A DNA stretch of 60,411 nucleotides from Paenimyroides tangerinum. Its GTDB lineage: Bacteria > Bacteroidota > Bacteroidia > Flavobacteriales > Flavobacteriaceae. The stretch lies in NCBI RefSeq assembly GCF_003865405.1, contig NZ_RQVQ01000022.1, forward strand, positions 1 through 60,411, given 5' to 3'. The position numbers and the translations under genes are program-made. Positions within the stretch are counted from its first letter, which is position 1, and each line of letters begins with the position of its first letter. This document shows, piece by piece, positions 60,238 to 60,411 of the stretch. Under the pieces are notes generated by a model, which worked only from the letters and a program-made list of their open reading frames with translations, did not search any database and was not told the origin of the DNA.

Positions 60238-60411
60238 AGAGGATTAATTTTAATGAGCGAACTAAAAGAGGGCAATGTTCCATAGTCATAACCGACATTT
60301 TGATTTTCATCAACTTTTATGTAATATCGAGCCTTACGGTCATCCAACCGTTTGAATAAGATTTCCTTATCAAACCCTTTTTCAAACGTATAATCTTCGT
60401 TTATGAGATAA
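60234..60411 (-). CDS. C-terminal part of a further array member (cut by the window edge)
   Basis: The minus-strand frame enters from the right edge and reads NEDYTFEKGFDKEILFKRLD, then DRKARYYIKVDENQNVGYDY and GTLPSFSSLIKINPL, then stops in the ATGA that starts the LRR gene. The ending YDYGTLPSFSSLIKI resembles FYYGSQTSINELIKI at the end of the gene at 54400. The start lies outside the window. Confidence 0.6.
   Translation of the reverse strand, partial: YLINEDYTFEKGFDKEILFKRLDDRKARYYIKVDENQNVGYDYGTLPSFSSLIKINPL

Noticed and set aside
1..60411. Integrase, tRNA genes, rRNA, insertion sequences or CRISPR arrays
   Set aside because: I looked for tyrosine or serine recombinase motifs, transposases, cloverleaf-like sequences and regular repeat-spacer patterns and found none that could be supported.

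Overview
The window is most of the backbone of a Bacteroidota integrative and conjugative element (CTnDOT/flavobacterial tra type) with several cargo insertions, followed by a tandem array of secreted-protein genes. The host is probably a flavobacterium-like or sphingobacterium-like Bacteroidota (for example Chryseobacterium or Elizabethkingia). This rests on the A+T-rich DNA, TAnnTTTG-type -7 promoter boxes, the lack of strong Shine-Dalgarno sites, the Bacteroidetes-only tra set, RteC and an outer-membrane beta-barrel receptor. The species is inferred from gene style only. No integrase, rteA/rteB, tRNA or attachment site is visible, so neither end of the element can be fixed.

Left part (592-14030): rteC, two small excisionase-like HTH genes, a DUF4099/DUF3945 protein, topoisomerase III, an ORF6N protein with a phospholipase-D-like tail, a histone-H1-like small protein, an esterase broken by an in-frame stop, DUF1896, and a 1806-residue methylase-helicase. 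Next come two minus-strand cargo blocks. The first (14041-17103) holds an alpha-oxoamine synthase, a TetR regulator, a small membrane protein and an MTA/SAH-type nucleosidase. The second (17277-23902) is a complete-looking ribosomal peptide (RiPP) operon: beta-barrel receptor, two double-glycine precursor peptides, a radical SAM/SPASM maturase and a peptidase-containing ABC exporter.

Mobilisation part (24425-30670): coupling protein mobC, an inserted plus-strand PD-(D/E)XK nuclease-like gene, a membrane protein, relaxase mobB, mobA, and a cluster of hairpins that is a good oriT candidate. Transfer part (30770-46857): traA-D, then traE, F, G, I, J, K, an extra gene, L, M, N, O and a DUF3872 (TraQ-type) gene. 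A five-gene minus-strand cassette (33397-37121) sits between traD and traE. It encodes one canonical TIR, two ThsB-like TIRs, a four-helix SLATT-type membrane protein and a protein with a nucleotide-binding-like domain plus TPRs. It looks like a Thoeris-like anti-phage system with a membrane effector and is the best candidate here for an undescribed system.

Right part (47128-52647): two more cargo blocks. One is a small cytosolic protein with an aspartic protease. The other is a metalloprotease lipoprotein with two twin lipoproteins. A second pair of excisionase-like HTH genes follows. From 52720 to the window end there is a minus-strand run of at least eleven secreted-protein genes, many sharing nearly the same signal-peptide sequence but with unrelated mature parts.

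Three layers of shared non-coding signals tie the element together. A 10-bp-phased xGCC repeat stands upstream of six core conjugation operons, always in the direction of transcription. An 18-bp palindrome TTCC-N8-GGAA stands upstream of rteC and several cargo operons. A palindrome overlaps the -33 box of three cargo promoters. Core and cargo therefore seem to be under separate regulators.
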